A stretch of DNA of 64,000 nucleotides from Paracentrotus lividus (Eukaryota > Echinodermata > Echinoidea > Camarodonta > Echinidae): assembly GCA_940671915.1 (NCBI GenBank), contig CALNVZ010003434.1, positions 21,036,921-21,100,920 on the forward strand, written 5' to 3'. Position numbers and translations under genes: made by a program. Shown piece by piece: positions 24,001-36,400 of the stretch. Numbering within the stretch: position 1 is the first letter of the stretch; the number at the start of each line of letters is the position of its first letter. The notes under the pieces are model-generated. The model was not told the origin of the DNA. It did not search any database and worked only from the letters and a program-made list of their open reading frames with translations.

Positions 24001-27000
24001 TATTGAGTGCACTCAAAGAATAAAAAAGAAGTACTCGAAGATGAACGTAAACATATGCATCATACATAAACTTGTTGTGCATGGATGACGATCTTGACTT
24101 CATCTTGTCTTTTTTGCCTTGGTTCATTTGCTTCATGGTAGAAGAAAAGTCTGACGGTATTCAGTCTCAATAAGTTTCTTTCTACTCGAGATAACACTGT
24201 ACAGGCAAAGGGTATAGTGAGAGCTGGAAAGGAATTGACTTTTGAGTCTATAGAATACAATTATATATAATGAAGGCCATACTCTACAGCATGAGGCACA
24301 CACATGCAGTAGAAAAGGATGAGCTAATTGATGGAGAGGAGAAAGGTATTAAAGAGAGATCGATTGAGTGATTTGGAGAGAGATTTTGAGAACGAAATGT
24401 AGACATGAAGAGGAAGATGTACAGAAAACAGATTAGGATTTTGAGAGATCACAGTAAATGGACAATGACGTTTTATGAATTTTGTTGTGAGCTACATGTT
24501 CGGACAAGTTTTATTTTGGAATGCATGAATAGACATGTACAAATGTACAGTACGCTACATATAATCAGCGAACAAGGAAATATCCAAAATAGATGCCGAA
24601 AAGCCTACAGTTAGGTAAAAGTGATGTATAAACTTAAAACCAGCAATACAAGTTTCTTGTAACAGGCCAACACTTAATGGATAATTAATATAAGAAACAT
24701 TTGAATACCATTAAAATTACGGCAAGATTGATAAAATAGGGACATTTTCTTGAACCAAGTAAATCTCTGATGAAAATAACATACATAACTCCATAAGAAT
24801 CCTGATTAATATCTACATGTATATTGATGATCCTGAAATCAAATTTGCAGATCACAATCATGGCTCTGTATCAGGTTCTTGACCTTAACCCATTTCAAGC
24901 AATTTCATGAAACTGCTGGCAATCTCAATAAATTGATTACGACAAATTGAGCTGTATTGATATGCATTCCAGTGTTATGTCCATCACAAAGTACCTTCAT
25001 GCCTCAGTCACAGTACTGATAGGCTTTATACATACATGTTGGATAATGTAGAATAAGAACGCAATTTTGATTGGTACGTGTACCCAGGAACAGCTCTCAG
25101 ATGGACGTCATTTCTGCTTTCGTTTGGTGGAGTGAAAATAATCACATTCCAGGGACGGTGGAATTGAGATAGAATAGTAAATAAAAATTACTTGCATACT
25201 ACATGTTTGAATTTTTGCCTACATTGCATCTAGCTCATCTAATGACCATCATATGATGCATACATGTTACTTCCAACATTACTTTTGTACAAATATATAA
25301 GCCTAAGTTCATACTGTGACATACATTTACATTAAATCATATACACTGTACACTGAATTTTGAACTATATCTTTGTCTTACAAAATGTGATATGTAATTC
25401 CAAATTATAATGTGTATTTTTTGTATTAATGTCATTTGTAACTTTATTCTCCATAGTCACCATAATACAATAATTCTCTATTTTTAAATGTCCCCTTGCC
25501 TTCAACTCTTGAAGCAAGCTTGTCTAGGCGGTACTACAGATTAAATGGGCCATGATGTTTGCTATTCAATACCTGTGAAATTTAACAGCTTCAATGTAAC
25601 AAAGGATTCTATGATTCTCGTATGCATGTCAATATATTCTATGTTCAATAAACCTTGAGTAACAGTCTAACAACAAAACAGAATACAAATGAAACTATAT
25701 GTAAATTCCTATCAAACTTTATCAATTCACATTGTACATGTATAGCAGTCTGTTGAGAGTGAAGGAGTTAGCTGATATTTTTTTACATCCATAATGCTTT
25801 GGGGCTTTGCGCCCTCTTGCCTTAAATTCTCTTTTGATTTTTTAAAGATAGTATGAAAAAAGTCTTGGTATCATTGTTTATTGTTATTTATTGTAATACT
25901 GATGATTACTTGAACATGTATGTAGATATATTGTACACATTCCTCTAACTAAAATATAAATTAATTCCCTATTATAATTTCTGTTCTCCACTTCTTATTT
26001 GTCATTTCCTCCTTCAATCAACACAGCATCTCGTTTTATATTAAGCTATTCACTGAATTTTGTAATTGCTAGCTAGGTTTACTACGACTACCTTGTTTCG
26101 GTAGAAAATAGGTTTATTAATATACTTTGACTCAAATTTTTCTTTCTTCATCTCTTTCCTGTACATAAAAATCTTTGATATAATACACTAAATTTTCTCC
26201 TACACAAATTAACATTTCACCTTAGAATATTTAGCCCCAAATTCACCTCAGCTCATATCTCAAAAATGAAATATTATTTTGAATTTTAACTATTTTGGGG
26301 GTATGGTTACAAATCCTCTTTCGTTCATTGAGACGACCCATTGGCAGCTGGACGTTCCTATCAAGTACTCAATGGAGCCACAGGCCTATTATTCACCAGG
26401 AAAGATAATCTCAACTTTTGTTGTGTGAATTACATGGGGTCATGCATACCACTGTGTCAGAAGAAAAGTATACCGCTATGAGGTGTAACAGACAGAAAAA
26501 AATTCCTGCCCCAAAAGATATTTGGAGGAAAAATGTGTTTATTCTTTTTAAAGAAAAAAAAAATGTTGTGTAAAGACATATTGTTTGACTACTTAAAGCA
26601 TTAATTTTGGAATATGTATAAATATAAAAAAACTATATTGATTATATAAATTTGTACATTGCTTACGGTGACCAATATATGTATTCATCTGATCGTTGTA
26701 AGACCTGATTTAGTTTGATAAAACATTAACTAGTTTCAAATAACATTTCAAGAAAACCATTTTTCATCACACAAAATTTCAAGACAATAAAGAAGTCTAA
26801 ACCTTTACATTGCAAGAACAAAAGTACAGATTTTTTTTAAAGTTTGTGGTCAGAACTGTTAATTTGCCTAAGTAATAGATGCCATAATGTCTGAGACTTT
26901 CTTTTCTTTAATACCATGCGGTAATTTATTTTCATCCTTGTGGTACCTATAGCCTTGTTGAAAAACGTACTCATAGCTCATTAATTATGAATGTTAGCTG

Positions 27001-28404
27001 CACATCAGTAAGTCCCTCGGGAGAGGTAAAGGTTTCAACTCAATTGACATTAAAACCCCCTCATTAATACACCTAGACCCCATAGAGTGATTAAACATGA
27101 ATGCTTTTATTCATTCTCTACCTCTCTCCCTCCCTGTTATCTAATGTACAATGTAGAGCTAGGGCTTTATAATTGAGGTTCTCACTCATCCTTCATTCAA
27201 TTGGTATTCAATCATTTCATGGCTCTAATCTGTAGAAATGAAACACCCTTTGTGGTGACATTAGACATCTAGTAATTACACAATTATAACCTATCAAGCT
27301 TATAACAACTAAAAATCTATATCATCAGGGATGCTAACATGCGTAAAAGTAAAAGTCATTATGATCATAATAGAAAGGAGCAGTCTGAGATCGATTGAGA
27401 CTGAATAAAAATGGGATCTTTCAAGATGGTATGAGTTTTCAGTTAAGGAATCAGGGGAAAGATTTAAAGAGATGGAAATCTTTTCAAAGTACATTGTATA
27501 TTTTGCAATATCATCTACTTACATGTACATTGTAGTTTTTAATTTTCAGCAAATACAAAATCTCGTCTTGCTCATGCCATAAAAGAATCAAGTAATTACA
27601 ATAAGATAATGCCTCCATTTATATTGTCTCAAGCTACTTGATTCTGTTTTGAACACTTCTAAATGTACCTTCCTATCCAGACATATTAGTGGAACTTGTT
27701 TCATGCACGTTGTTTTTCCCACATCCTACTTCAGTGCATAAATAATTTAGGGTACCTTGTTCTATATTCCTTCAAAAAAATTCAAGTCCAATGAAAAAAG
27801 GTGGGCATGATATTGAGATTGCTGCAGGTTATTTATTGAATATAGGTGTGTCCTGTTTTCAAACAACAGAGAGCATGCTTCATGCCCCTAGCTCAATTTC
27901 ACTCCTGATAGTTTTCAACTAAAATTTTATTCATTTGAATCACCATTATTGCATTTTCTTTCTTTTAGTTTCTTTCTTTTTCTTTTTTTTTTTGTTCTTG
28001 TAAATTTTTTATAGAAGAACAAATTAACTGAATTTAGTAGAGCTACTCATTCAAAACATGAATTTAAGTTTACAGTCTGAGTTTATTTGTTTTAAACAAT
28101 GTGTACAGTATTGGTAATGTACAATTTAATTGGGGTTTCCTGAACACCCTTCTTTCTCCATGGAACAACTGAAAAATATCATCAATTGGTGTAGTCCCAG
28201 GTGCTAAGCATCCCTTTGTGTAGGCGCATTATATAGTCTGAACAATATAATAACTTCATTTCCACAAGCAGATACACAATTGAATGTTATCTTACAAAGC
28301 TTAACATTTGAAACCCCTTCATTTAGTCCAGAGTTTAGTGTGAATTTTCCTCCAATAGATAATTTATAATTATTGTATCAGATCTAAGGCAGCTGCTTGT
28401 CTTC

Positions 28405-28446
28405 TTAAGTTGAGATTATCTTAAGTCTATTGTGACTTAAGATGTA
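28405..28446. repeat. ATCTTAAGTC hairpin
   Basis: ATTATCTTAAGTC pairs with GACTTAAGATGTAAT across a 6 bp loop. Another CATCTTAAGT follows at about 28464. Confidence 0.65.
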
Positions 28447-29429
28447 ATTCCTTGACAGAAAATCATCTTAAGTGATTAAATGCAGGATTTGAAATAACTG
28501 TTCTGGAATGGGGATGACCTGAAGAGTACAGGGCTCTGGAAGTTCAGATGAGTCATGTACAATGCCTATTTAATAAGTTCACTAAAATATAGTTTAAAGT
28601 TGACAATGGCTTACATTTCAACATCCATTCAAACATACTGCATGCCTATAAAGTGTACATGAAATTTCTGTCAAAAAAAAAAATGAATTAGCAGCTAGGT
28701 CACCTAAATTCTGAAGAAAAAAAATAGCAACTAAATGAAATTTTCATGAGAGTTAGAATACTCTGTGTAAGTAAAGGTTATAATCCAACCATTGACCCTC
28801 TAGAAGAATTTTCTTTCTCTGGGTGGGAGTTAGTAGGCCTACCTAGTTCATGAAATGTAAATAAATATTCTAGCTTTTGAAATCTTAATGTACTTTTTTA
28901 AAGAAGTATAAACAAGTCAAGGTTTCTTCTTTATCATGAATCATTTTAAAGATATTGTTGTTCATGTTTATTGCAATATCTATGGAAAATTCAGTTGAAA
29001 TCTACGTTATTCATGGATGTGTCTCGCCACAACAATAGGTTATCAGTCAATGATGGAACAATAATGGGGGATGCTTCTTTTTAAAAATGAAACTCCACAA
29101 CCCTCTGATTCATCTTGATCAACAAATGCCATCCCACATCTGTCAATGTAAACAACACCAATTGTAGACAAATACGTATAACAAACACAAGAATATAAAG
29201 AAATCAGAAACATTTGTCCTGTGCTTCCTGTCAGTGCTACTTGACTCTCAACAAAACTCAATGCTGCACTATAAAATGCGTAGGCGTTGATGTGTGAACA
29301 AACATTAGGCCCAATTATTGATAAATATATGCCAAACAAATAGGCAATTGCACTGACATGATAGAGAAAAGCAAACAGGTTTTATGTGAACATGAAGCCC
29401 TTTGGCTTCTGTAAATGATGTTTGTAAAT

Positions 29430-29502
29430 CTTTCTACTTCTCTGTCTGTCTCTTTCTCTCTCTGTCTCTGTCTCTCTCCATCTCTCTCTATCTCTCTCTG
29501 AC
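29430..29502. repeat. (TC)n microsatellite
   Basis: CTGTCTCT/CTCTCTAT units about 180 bp from the TRAF4-type exon, on its intron side. Confidence 0.88.
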
Positions 29503-29682
29503 TAATTCTCTTCCCATGTGTGATGAACCATTAAATAAATTTGGCAGGTAAAAATTGAAAAAAAAAAAATAGAAAGTAATGAAAATAGCTCTCAACACAT
29601 CAACACCTTTTAATACACAAATCACTTTGTTTTGTTTCCCCCTGAAAATCACAATACAGGGTTAGATGTTATAAAGACTTAC

Positions 29683-29825
29683 CTCAAGTACTCCTGGAGA
29701 CATGTATCACAATAATGATGTCCACAGCTGGTGATTTGAACAGGGTCCCTCATAGGATAGCGGCAAATCGGGCAAACAAATTGCCTCAAAACCTTGTCTC
29801 GGAACTTGCACTTGAATCCAGGCAT
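29683..29825 (-). CDS. TRAF4: TRAF4-type gene, first coding exon (RING finger)
   Basis: Read on the minus strand, ATG at 29825-29823 opens 47 codons: MPGFKCKFRDKVLRQFVCPI, a RING finger (Cys18, Cys21, Cys34, His36, Cys39, Cys42 visible) and LQEYL, ending at a consensus donor (AG|GTAAGT) after 29683. The MPGF start, the CP.C..PMR.PVQ core and the SCGH.(Y/F)CDTCLQE(Y/F)L ending match TRAF4 rather than other TRAFs, from my knowledge of the family. The remaining RING cysteines, TRAF zinc fingers and MATH domain would lie in later exons. I found none in the 29.7 kb to the left, so they are presumably outside the window. TRAF4 is an intracellular adaptor/E3 in TNF-receptor and polarity signalling. 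The preceding 29826-30000 is comparatively GC-rich and probably holds 5' UTR and promoter. Confidence 0.87.
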
Positions 29826-32800
29826 AGCGAATGATGGGGTCGTCTGCTACCGTAACCTGTCGTATGGATAACACGCAAGTACCGCTTGGATCACAGCTGG
29901 CGAGGTCGAGGATAACAAATGTGCGATTGAAATTGAAGAAATAAAAGAAAACCGAGTTAAACGTTCAAATTTGGTGGTAAACAAAGGTGGAGATGGTCAG
30001 GGCACGGGTAAAGATGTAGTATTTGACTGATGAACCACGAAGAGAAAATGATACAATCCGAAAACACCAAAATAATGGACATTTCAGGTGCAGTTGCAGC
30101 TGTGTTGGAATGAGTGTGGATTCACATGTGTTCCAAAATTCGTAAACATTACGGTCGATCGCAGATTACAAAAAACGATCGTTGATATCGATTGTTCGAC
30201 GATACCAAATTTTCTTCGAGGGGGTGTTTTCTGTTTTAGGCACGGAAATTGAAAATACTGTTTAAAACTGTCTAGATTCTGTAGGCCTGATAGAAAATAA
30301 AACGTTTGCTTATTCACACTAATGTTTTGATTTGTATACAATTTAATATAAAAATTACAGTTAACAATTGGAAAAAAAAGAAAAAAAAAAAAGAAAAGAA
30401 AAAACACAAGGATAGTAGGCCTAAGTTAATTTTCATAATATTTCTTGTTCTACTCTTTTGGGGATCCTTCAACATGTTGTATATGAACATCTTCAATTTA
30501 TGTATACATTTATTTATCTATTAATGTTATTTTACTTTACATTCACTGATTAATATATTGCTTTCTGAAAGTATGCATCAATGAAATTAATATTTCGAAG
30601 AAAGTGTTTTTGACAAAGACTACAGAAATATGACAACGAAAATTTAGACACGAGATGGCAGCAAACATAAATTTGTTTTCATATCTATTGACTAAAAAGT
30701 GATTCGAGGTGGCAAGTCTTAAATTTTCTGTTTTGTTAAAACAAACTAAACATTCATTGCAACTAAGCGTTTAATTTTTTTTAATTTTAGCAACAAAATA
30801 GATTTTTCTTTTTTTTTTGTTTGTTTTGAAAACGGTAACACGAAAAAACGATTCGCCTTTTCAAATGTTTGATTTTACATATTTATATCTTGTACAATTT
30901 TGATGATGACGTTTTCTTCTGTATGAAAGTATACAAATGAAAATAAGTTTTTTTAATATTCGTTTTTGTTTTTTTTTTATTTTCCGTTTCAAATCAGCAA
31001 AACGAATATCTGATGTACATTCATAATGGGCCTATGGCAGCTTTTGTCGGAGGTTTATTTGCCTTTTAATCTCATTAAATAGATCAGCTGTAGAGTATTA
31101 TTTTATTATTAATCATCTATTAATCAATTAATTTTTTTGTTGTTTTAAGAAACCCAACGTCTTGTAAAATGATTGGACATGTTCCCTAGTGTTCTGCAAA
31201 TTAAAGCACACATTCTTGTTTCTTAAGTATGTGCTAACATAAGGTGAAATGCGTTGTTTTTATCAGTGATAAATCTTTTGAATATCTAGCTTAGAAAACT
31301 GTTATATTTCTGTGTTTTGTTGCTGATGTGTTGTTGTTGTTAATTTTTTTTTTTGTTTTGTTGTTTTTTTGTTATTTGTCTTTTGTTTTTTTTTTGCACA
31401 AGACAGTCAGGGTAAAAGTTTTTAACATCGGATCACCAAGGAAGTGATTTTTCTTTGTTCATTGCAATTAAATAATTTAGTCATGGGTACGTTGCAAAGA
31501 CGTTCCATAATAAACTTTTATTCACCGGATTTATTCAATATATCAGTTTCTACACTAAATTACTTGTCAGCTTGTTGCAGCAATTGGCACAAAGATGGCA
31601 GTAGACCATTCGCGTGTATTATATTGCCAGAAATTTCCGCCAAGTGTGTTATATTAGTGGATCAATCTTCATGGTTAATTGAGTTATACCATTACAATGC
31701 AATTTTATTTAAAAAATAGGCTAACGATGTTTATTTTAGGTGGTTTATCGCAAAATGTACAAAGAAGAATTTTTTACTTTTACCCATTTATGTGGGATTT
31801 GTTTTGACGACGATTGCTTTTTGCGATCATATTTTATTTTGTATTAGAAATTTGGGGCAGTGTATTGGGAAACATTGCTCGAAGTGTTAAGTTCACATTG
31901 ATATATTATAATCCCATTTGAGAACAGATCTTAATCTTATAGACGTGTTTCAGTGCATGAGTAAAGCTTGTAATTGGTCTGTACTATGACAGTATAATTT
32001 CCAAGTTTCCATCACTGAGCTGTAAATGTAGTTATATGGAAAACACAAAAAAAAAAAAAAAAAAAAAAAAAAACAGACAGAAATTCCTACTTCAACAAAA
32101 GGAGCTTTTGGGGCAAAAGTGACATAGGCTATCAGTCACGCGCAATTTTTTTTCTATGGATATTGAATTCGAAGTTTCTGGACTCTTTGATTGCTAAATT
32201 TGTTTTGTATTTGGGTTCACCCTGCAAGGAAATTACCTCGGACAACTCCCCAATCAACGCGGCCGTATTTCCTGCACAAACCTAGGAAGTGTTTATCTAG
32301 ATTTAGAAAAAAAAAAAAAAAAAAAAAATGTTATTTTGAGTAGCTTTTTCCTGGGGCAGGGAAGATAGGTAGTATATTGTTGCATAATTATTAAATCTAT
32401 ATATGCGTATCATTTCCCTTTATTTCTCCATCCTCTTTGGTCGCTCCTCAGAAGTATTTGGAATTATCTCATTTGTTGTTTTGGCCATTTCTGATGAAGA
32501 GGCACGTGGGGCGGGTAGGGGGAGAGGGGGGGGGGGGGTTCTGCCAAAACGTGCCGCACTAGATACGCCATAGGAGCGTTTTATGACTTTTACATCATGG
32601 AAAAACATCAATTTACCGAGGAATGATATCTAGCTTATGGTATTTTGTTATTTTGCTGCTATTGTCAGTCAACGAAGTTGGCACGATAATGCAGGTCTAT
32701 TCGTACTGTATCTCTCAAAATGACTCTTGTTTTCCAGTGCACATGAAAAATGGTATTGGAAACAAAAAGAAGCATTATTTATTTATTTATTTTTTATTTA

Positions 32801-33123
32801 TTTTTATTTATCTATTTATTTATTTTTTAATTTGGCTTCAAAACATATTTCTTTTCTTTTGCGTTGTGGGTAATGAAATTCTTCCGTGAAAGCATTGACA
32901 TATCACTTTTGATATATACGTCCATAGTGAAAGCAATCACGCTTATTTCAGGAAATCTTCCAAAGATTATTTTGCTCCAGATGTTGGCTATCACATTTCT
33001 CTTTGTACAACTCATCACTAGGGATATAATATAATTCCTACCTTGCTTACTTTCAATGTCATTAATATGTCATTAAAACTATTATTACTGACTCTTTCTC
33101 ATCACACCCATCATAGGCCTATA
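29826..33123. other. TRAF4-type 5' flank and intergenic DNA
   Basis: 29826-30000 is GC-richer and presumably holds the minus-strand 5' UTR/promoter; I cannot place a start site. From 30300 on the sequence is very T-rich, with poly-A/T runs and no gene. Confidence 0.5.
32774..32828. repeat. (TTTA)n tract
   Basis: TATTTATTTATTTT units. Poly-A runs lie nearby at 32047-32073 and 32307-32329, possibly old retroposon tails. Confidence 0.85.
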
Positions 33124-33600
33124 CACTGCAAGAACGCCGGTATAATATGGAACACCGAGCTGGTGTTAAACTTGTGGTGTTAGATTTTGGAATTAGATTG
33201 CTCTCTACCACTTCATGTCAATACAAAATCTGACAAACCACTTCGTTGAAATTTTTGCAGATAGAAGTAATATCAGTCATATATTTAGATTCCAGATATC
33301 ATAACCACAAATATAGCAGCAAATTTAGCTTTAGTCTACGAAGTTAACTAAATATTTTTTGACACCAAAAGCTCGTGTTATTTAACACCTGCCCATCATC
33401 TATATGCATCCACACCGATTGGTGTTAAACTGACACCAACGAGAATCAAAACCAATACCCAATGGTATCAGATTAACACCATGAAAATTGTCAAATTAAC
33501 ACCAGAACGTGGTGTTGAAATAACATCTATTAGTATTTTAACACCAAAACTCAGGGGCCGCGGAGCGTTTTTGAAAGTGGAAGGGCTGAGCCGAAAGTAT

Positions 33601-33631
<31 letters not shown>

Positions 33632-33819
33632 CTGAACAGGCTAAAAATCACAAATCTATTGGTAATTTTTGCGTTTTTGTACACGGTTTGCTGGAAAAAA
33701 AGTGGGGAAGGGGGGGGGGCTTCTGAAAGTTGTGTTGATATAACACCAGTGGGTGCGGATGGATATAGGTCCAGCCGGTGTTAAATTTAACACCATTTAA
33801 CACCCCAGTTTTTGCAGTG
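33124..33819. mobile_element. ~696 bp TA-flanked element studded with GGTGTTA/TAACACC motifs
   Basis: The left end CACTGCAAGAAC and right end GTTTTTGCAGTG are inverted and flanked by TA. Inside, GGTGTTA or its complement TAACACC recurs more than ten times on both strands. A second element (from CAGGGGCCGCGG at 33552 through the G-runs to about 33724) is inserted in it. No coding capacity. Probably a non-autonomous DNA transposon. Confidence 0.72.
33552..33724. mobile_element. CAGGGGCCG element, copy 1 (nested, right end missing)
   Basis: Shares CAGGGGCCGNGG, GCGTTTTTGAAA, GAGCCGAAAGTA, a G-run, GCTGAACAGGCTAAA and AATCACAA blocks in the same order with 40350-40532. Its right TIR is not visible. 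It carries a (TG)n tract and two long G-runs. Confidence 0.65.
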
Positions 33820-34067
33820 TACATAAAGTAATAGTTCTCACGATGTCTTTCAGGCCTTGTCATGTTATGGTTTCCATTATGCATTTCAGAATGAATCCTG
33901 TACGGTCAGAAGGTCGACACTGATGGTCTATAGGTCAAAATAAAGAAAGCACATCTGTATATTATGAACGCATTCAGTGATCCTGAAATAGATGCCAGCT
34001 TCCTTTGAAAAACAAACCTTGTCATCTAAACAAAATATAACCACGATGTCTTGATTCCAGTCTTTAG

Positions 34068-34445
34068 TTACGTCACCGTGATAATCCTTGTACAAACCCA
34101 TTCATATATTGTTCTATATCAAAATATTTTTACCTTAATTATGGAGGAACCTTATAATATGTTATCTTTGAAGGCTGTGCGGGTGATGGGTATAATCACT
34201 TGAATTAAAGTTTAATTTCCTAAAACCCACTCTTTTGATAATTATTGTCCAAAGGTCCGAACCCATTCATAACAATTCATAATTGTTCTCGTGACAGTGA
34301 TATTATAATTATAGTGATGTTTTATGTCTTCTTCGAAGGGTGCAAGTGTGATGAGTATGATCATCTGAATTAATTTAATTTCCTAATGATATTGATAAAA
34401 CCACAAAAAGTGTTCTTTTCATTGTCCAAACCATTGCTCTTTTTG
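34068..34445. repeat. Two-unit diverged tandem duplication, ~220 bp unit
   Basis: GAAGGCTGTGCGGGTGATGG / GAAGGGTGCAAGTGTGATGA, then GTATAATCACTTGAATTAAA / GTATGATCATCTGAATTAAT, then TTTAATTTCCTAA and ATTGTCCAAA. Confidence 0.6.
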
Positions 34446-35270
34446 ACTTATTGTTTGTTGTCAAATAATATTTGTAAAACCTCGAAAGTGTTAATTTAAA
34501 GTTGTTAATTAAATAATACGAATGAAACAGATCTTAAAAGAGCTCATTTCAAAGAAGGAGAAGACATACAGATTCAGGTTTATGTAAAATATTTGAAACA
34601 CAAGCAACCACCCCCAAAAGAAGAAAACATAACACCCCATAGGAAAGAGAAAATAAGCGGGGGAGGGTGGGGGGGGGGTGGGGGAGAGAGATAGAGACAG
34701 CTAGAGAGAAAGGATTTGGGCGTAATATGGCAATGAATTGCATTATTGTTGTTTATTTATTTTTAAAATATATATTTGTGAATGTTGATACGAGATTTTA
34801 AGAAATATAACAACAAAAGAAATTATGATTTTTCTGGGCTGGAGTCAGATGATATTTCAATCCAATGACATAGAAATATAGAAAGAGGAATGATGATTTT
34901 ATTACTCAACAACAAACACAATTGCGCCAAAGCCGAATAAATATGAATCTATAACATAGAGTTAAAAGGGTAAAGTTTATAAAAATTTCAATTGTGAAAG
35001 AAGAATTACCCAAATAAAATAAACATAAAGCATTGTAACGATTTCTTGATTAAATTGAATTATGAAAAAGTAAAGTTAGAATTATGAAGGTACTGTAGGC
35101 CTATACATGACTTCAAATATACAGTTACAATTAAATTGAATTATTACTAAAGGTCTATATGTATATTATTTACATTTAATATATTTACAGTTAATATCTA
35201 TATGCAAAGCTGTAAAAAAAAAAAAAAATAAATAAATAAATAAAAAATAAAAACATTGATGTTTGAAGTT

Positions 35271-35429
35271 GTCGGCTGAGAACCAGAAGGGCGCTATTAC
35301 AGATCAAAACTGTTCCGTTAAGAACCAGAAGGGCGCTATTACCAGTGACTTTGTACAGCAACAGCGCCCTTCTGGCTCTCAACGGAACATCTGTAAGATG
35401 CAATAACGCCATTCTGGCACTCAACAGAC
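35271..35429. mobile_element. 159 bp foldback element, copy 2
   Basis: Same architecture, length and end bases as 20867-21025, about 14 kb away, with scattered substitutions. Core blocks are AACCAGAAGGGCGCTATTAC, TGTTCCGTT, TGACTTTGTACAG, AACGGAACATCTGTAAGATG. An AAAT tract lies just upstream (35213-35251). Confidence 0.8.
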
Positions 35430-36400
35430 GTTAAATGTATGAAAAAGAATTGATCAAGTACAGTCCCAGAGTACAGTCAACTCATCAAAGAAATTTGAGA
35501 CACACAAAAAAATAACAAGATAATTTGCGAGCTACTATAAATTATAATATCCACTCTTTAAACATATTTAACAGTCATGTTTAATATAATTATCATGTAG
35601 TTATTGAAACCAATATTCTGCCATTAATATTAAGTTTAGTCGATGCAAATAAGGTAGTCACAGATCATCTAGATCAGCTAAAGAGAGACGCGTATTGATC
35701 ATGACTTGTGTATGGACTTGGGCAAAACCAAGACTAGGGAACGGGCAAAGCTTGTTCGAGTTACTAACTTATCCAGGGATGACGTCATTATGAATATAAT
35801 TAATGAACCGGTCTATTATTTCTTATAATGACGTTTCTCTCAAATAAGGCAAAGAAAACTACTTAACAAAGATATTCCAAGATCAGAATGTAAATCAGAA
35901 ATATAATCTCAAGGCACCTTAGCCCCCCCCCCCCTCATAAGACGTTATCATGGCCATGGTCGTGCAAATTGGCAATGGACAGGCGTGGATAATTACTATC
36001 ACCTCACCGAAAATTAAGGCTGATTTATCCCTACTTTCGCCTGTATCATCTATCAAAATAATCTCCGCACGAATTTTAGAGGAAACCACAAATTTGACGC
36101 TACCTCTTTGTATCTTTTTATATCACTCTGTCACTGACTCTGTCGACTCTTTCCGATGCTGTGCGGTATTTGACAAAGTTTTGGCAGTTGCACCAGAGCA
36201 TGTTAATAAGTTGTCAGTGATAGCTGGATCACTCATCTCTTACAGGAAATAAATCAGGTATACTAGGCCCAGCTGAAAGCTAGCTGGCTTGTGAGTCGGA
36301 GAGGAAATATGTGGATATTCATCGAATTTATGACATAAAGTGATTTAAATAGTGAAGGATTATCTTTCAAAGTTAAAAGGGGAATCAATCATCTTGCAAA
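35430..36400 (+). promoter_or_regulatory. MMP upstream region
   Basis: About 970 bp between the foldback element and the MMP start codon, with the CRE-like site. A 100-codon frame at 35950-36252 ends 149 bp before the start and has no recognisable domain. Any 5' UTR exon is not identifiable. Confidence 0.35.
35780..35787. promoter_or_regulatory. CRE-like palindrome upstream of the MMP start
   Basis: A perfect TGACGTCA (CREB/ATF consensus) lies about 610 bp upstream of the MMP start codon. The same octamer also occurs at 23962, 41772 and 55568 in non-promoter settings, so this may be chance. I see no convincing TATA box just ahead of 36401. Confidence 0.2.

Larger units (their letters stand above)
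21026..29682. other. Non-coding, likely intron 1 of the TRAF4-type gene
   Basis: No exon recognised on either strand. It contains small microsatellites (GA tract near 23823, poly-T/TTTC near 27960) and TACATGTA words. Being downstream of the TRAF4-type donor at 29682, it should be transcribed as intron. Confidence 0.55.

Noticed and set aside
29043..29339. 98-codon minus-strand frame near the TRAF4-type exon
   Set aside because: No domain, not in the TRAF4 family, no splice or start context; likely chance within the intron.
35950..36252. 100-codon frame upstream of the MMP
   Set aside because: No domain and no splice link to exon 1 needed; the MMP already has its own start and signal peptide.
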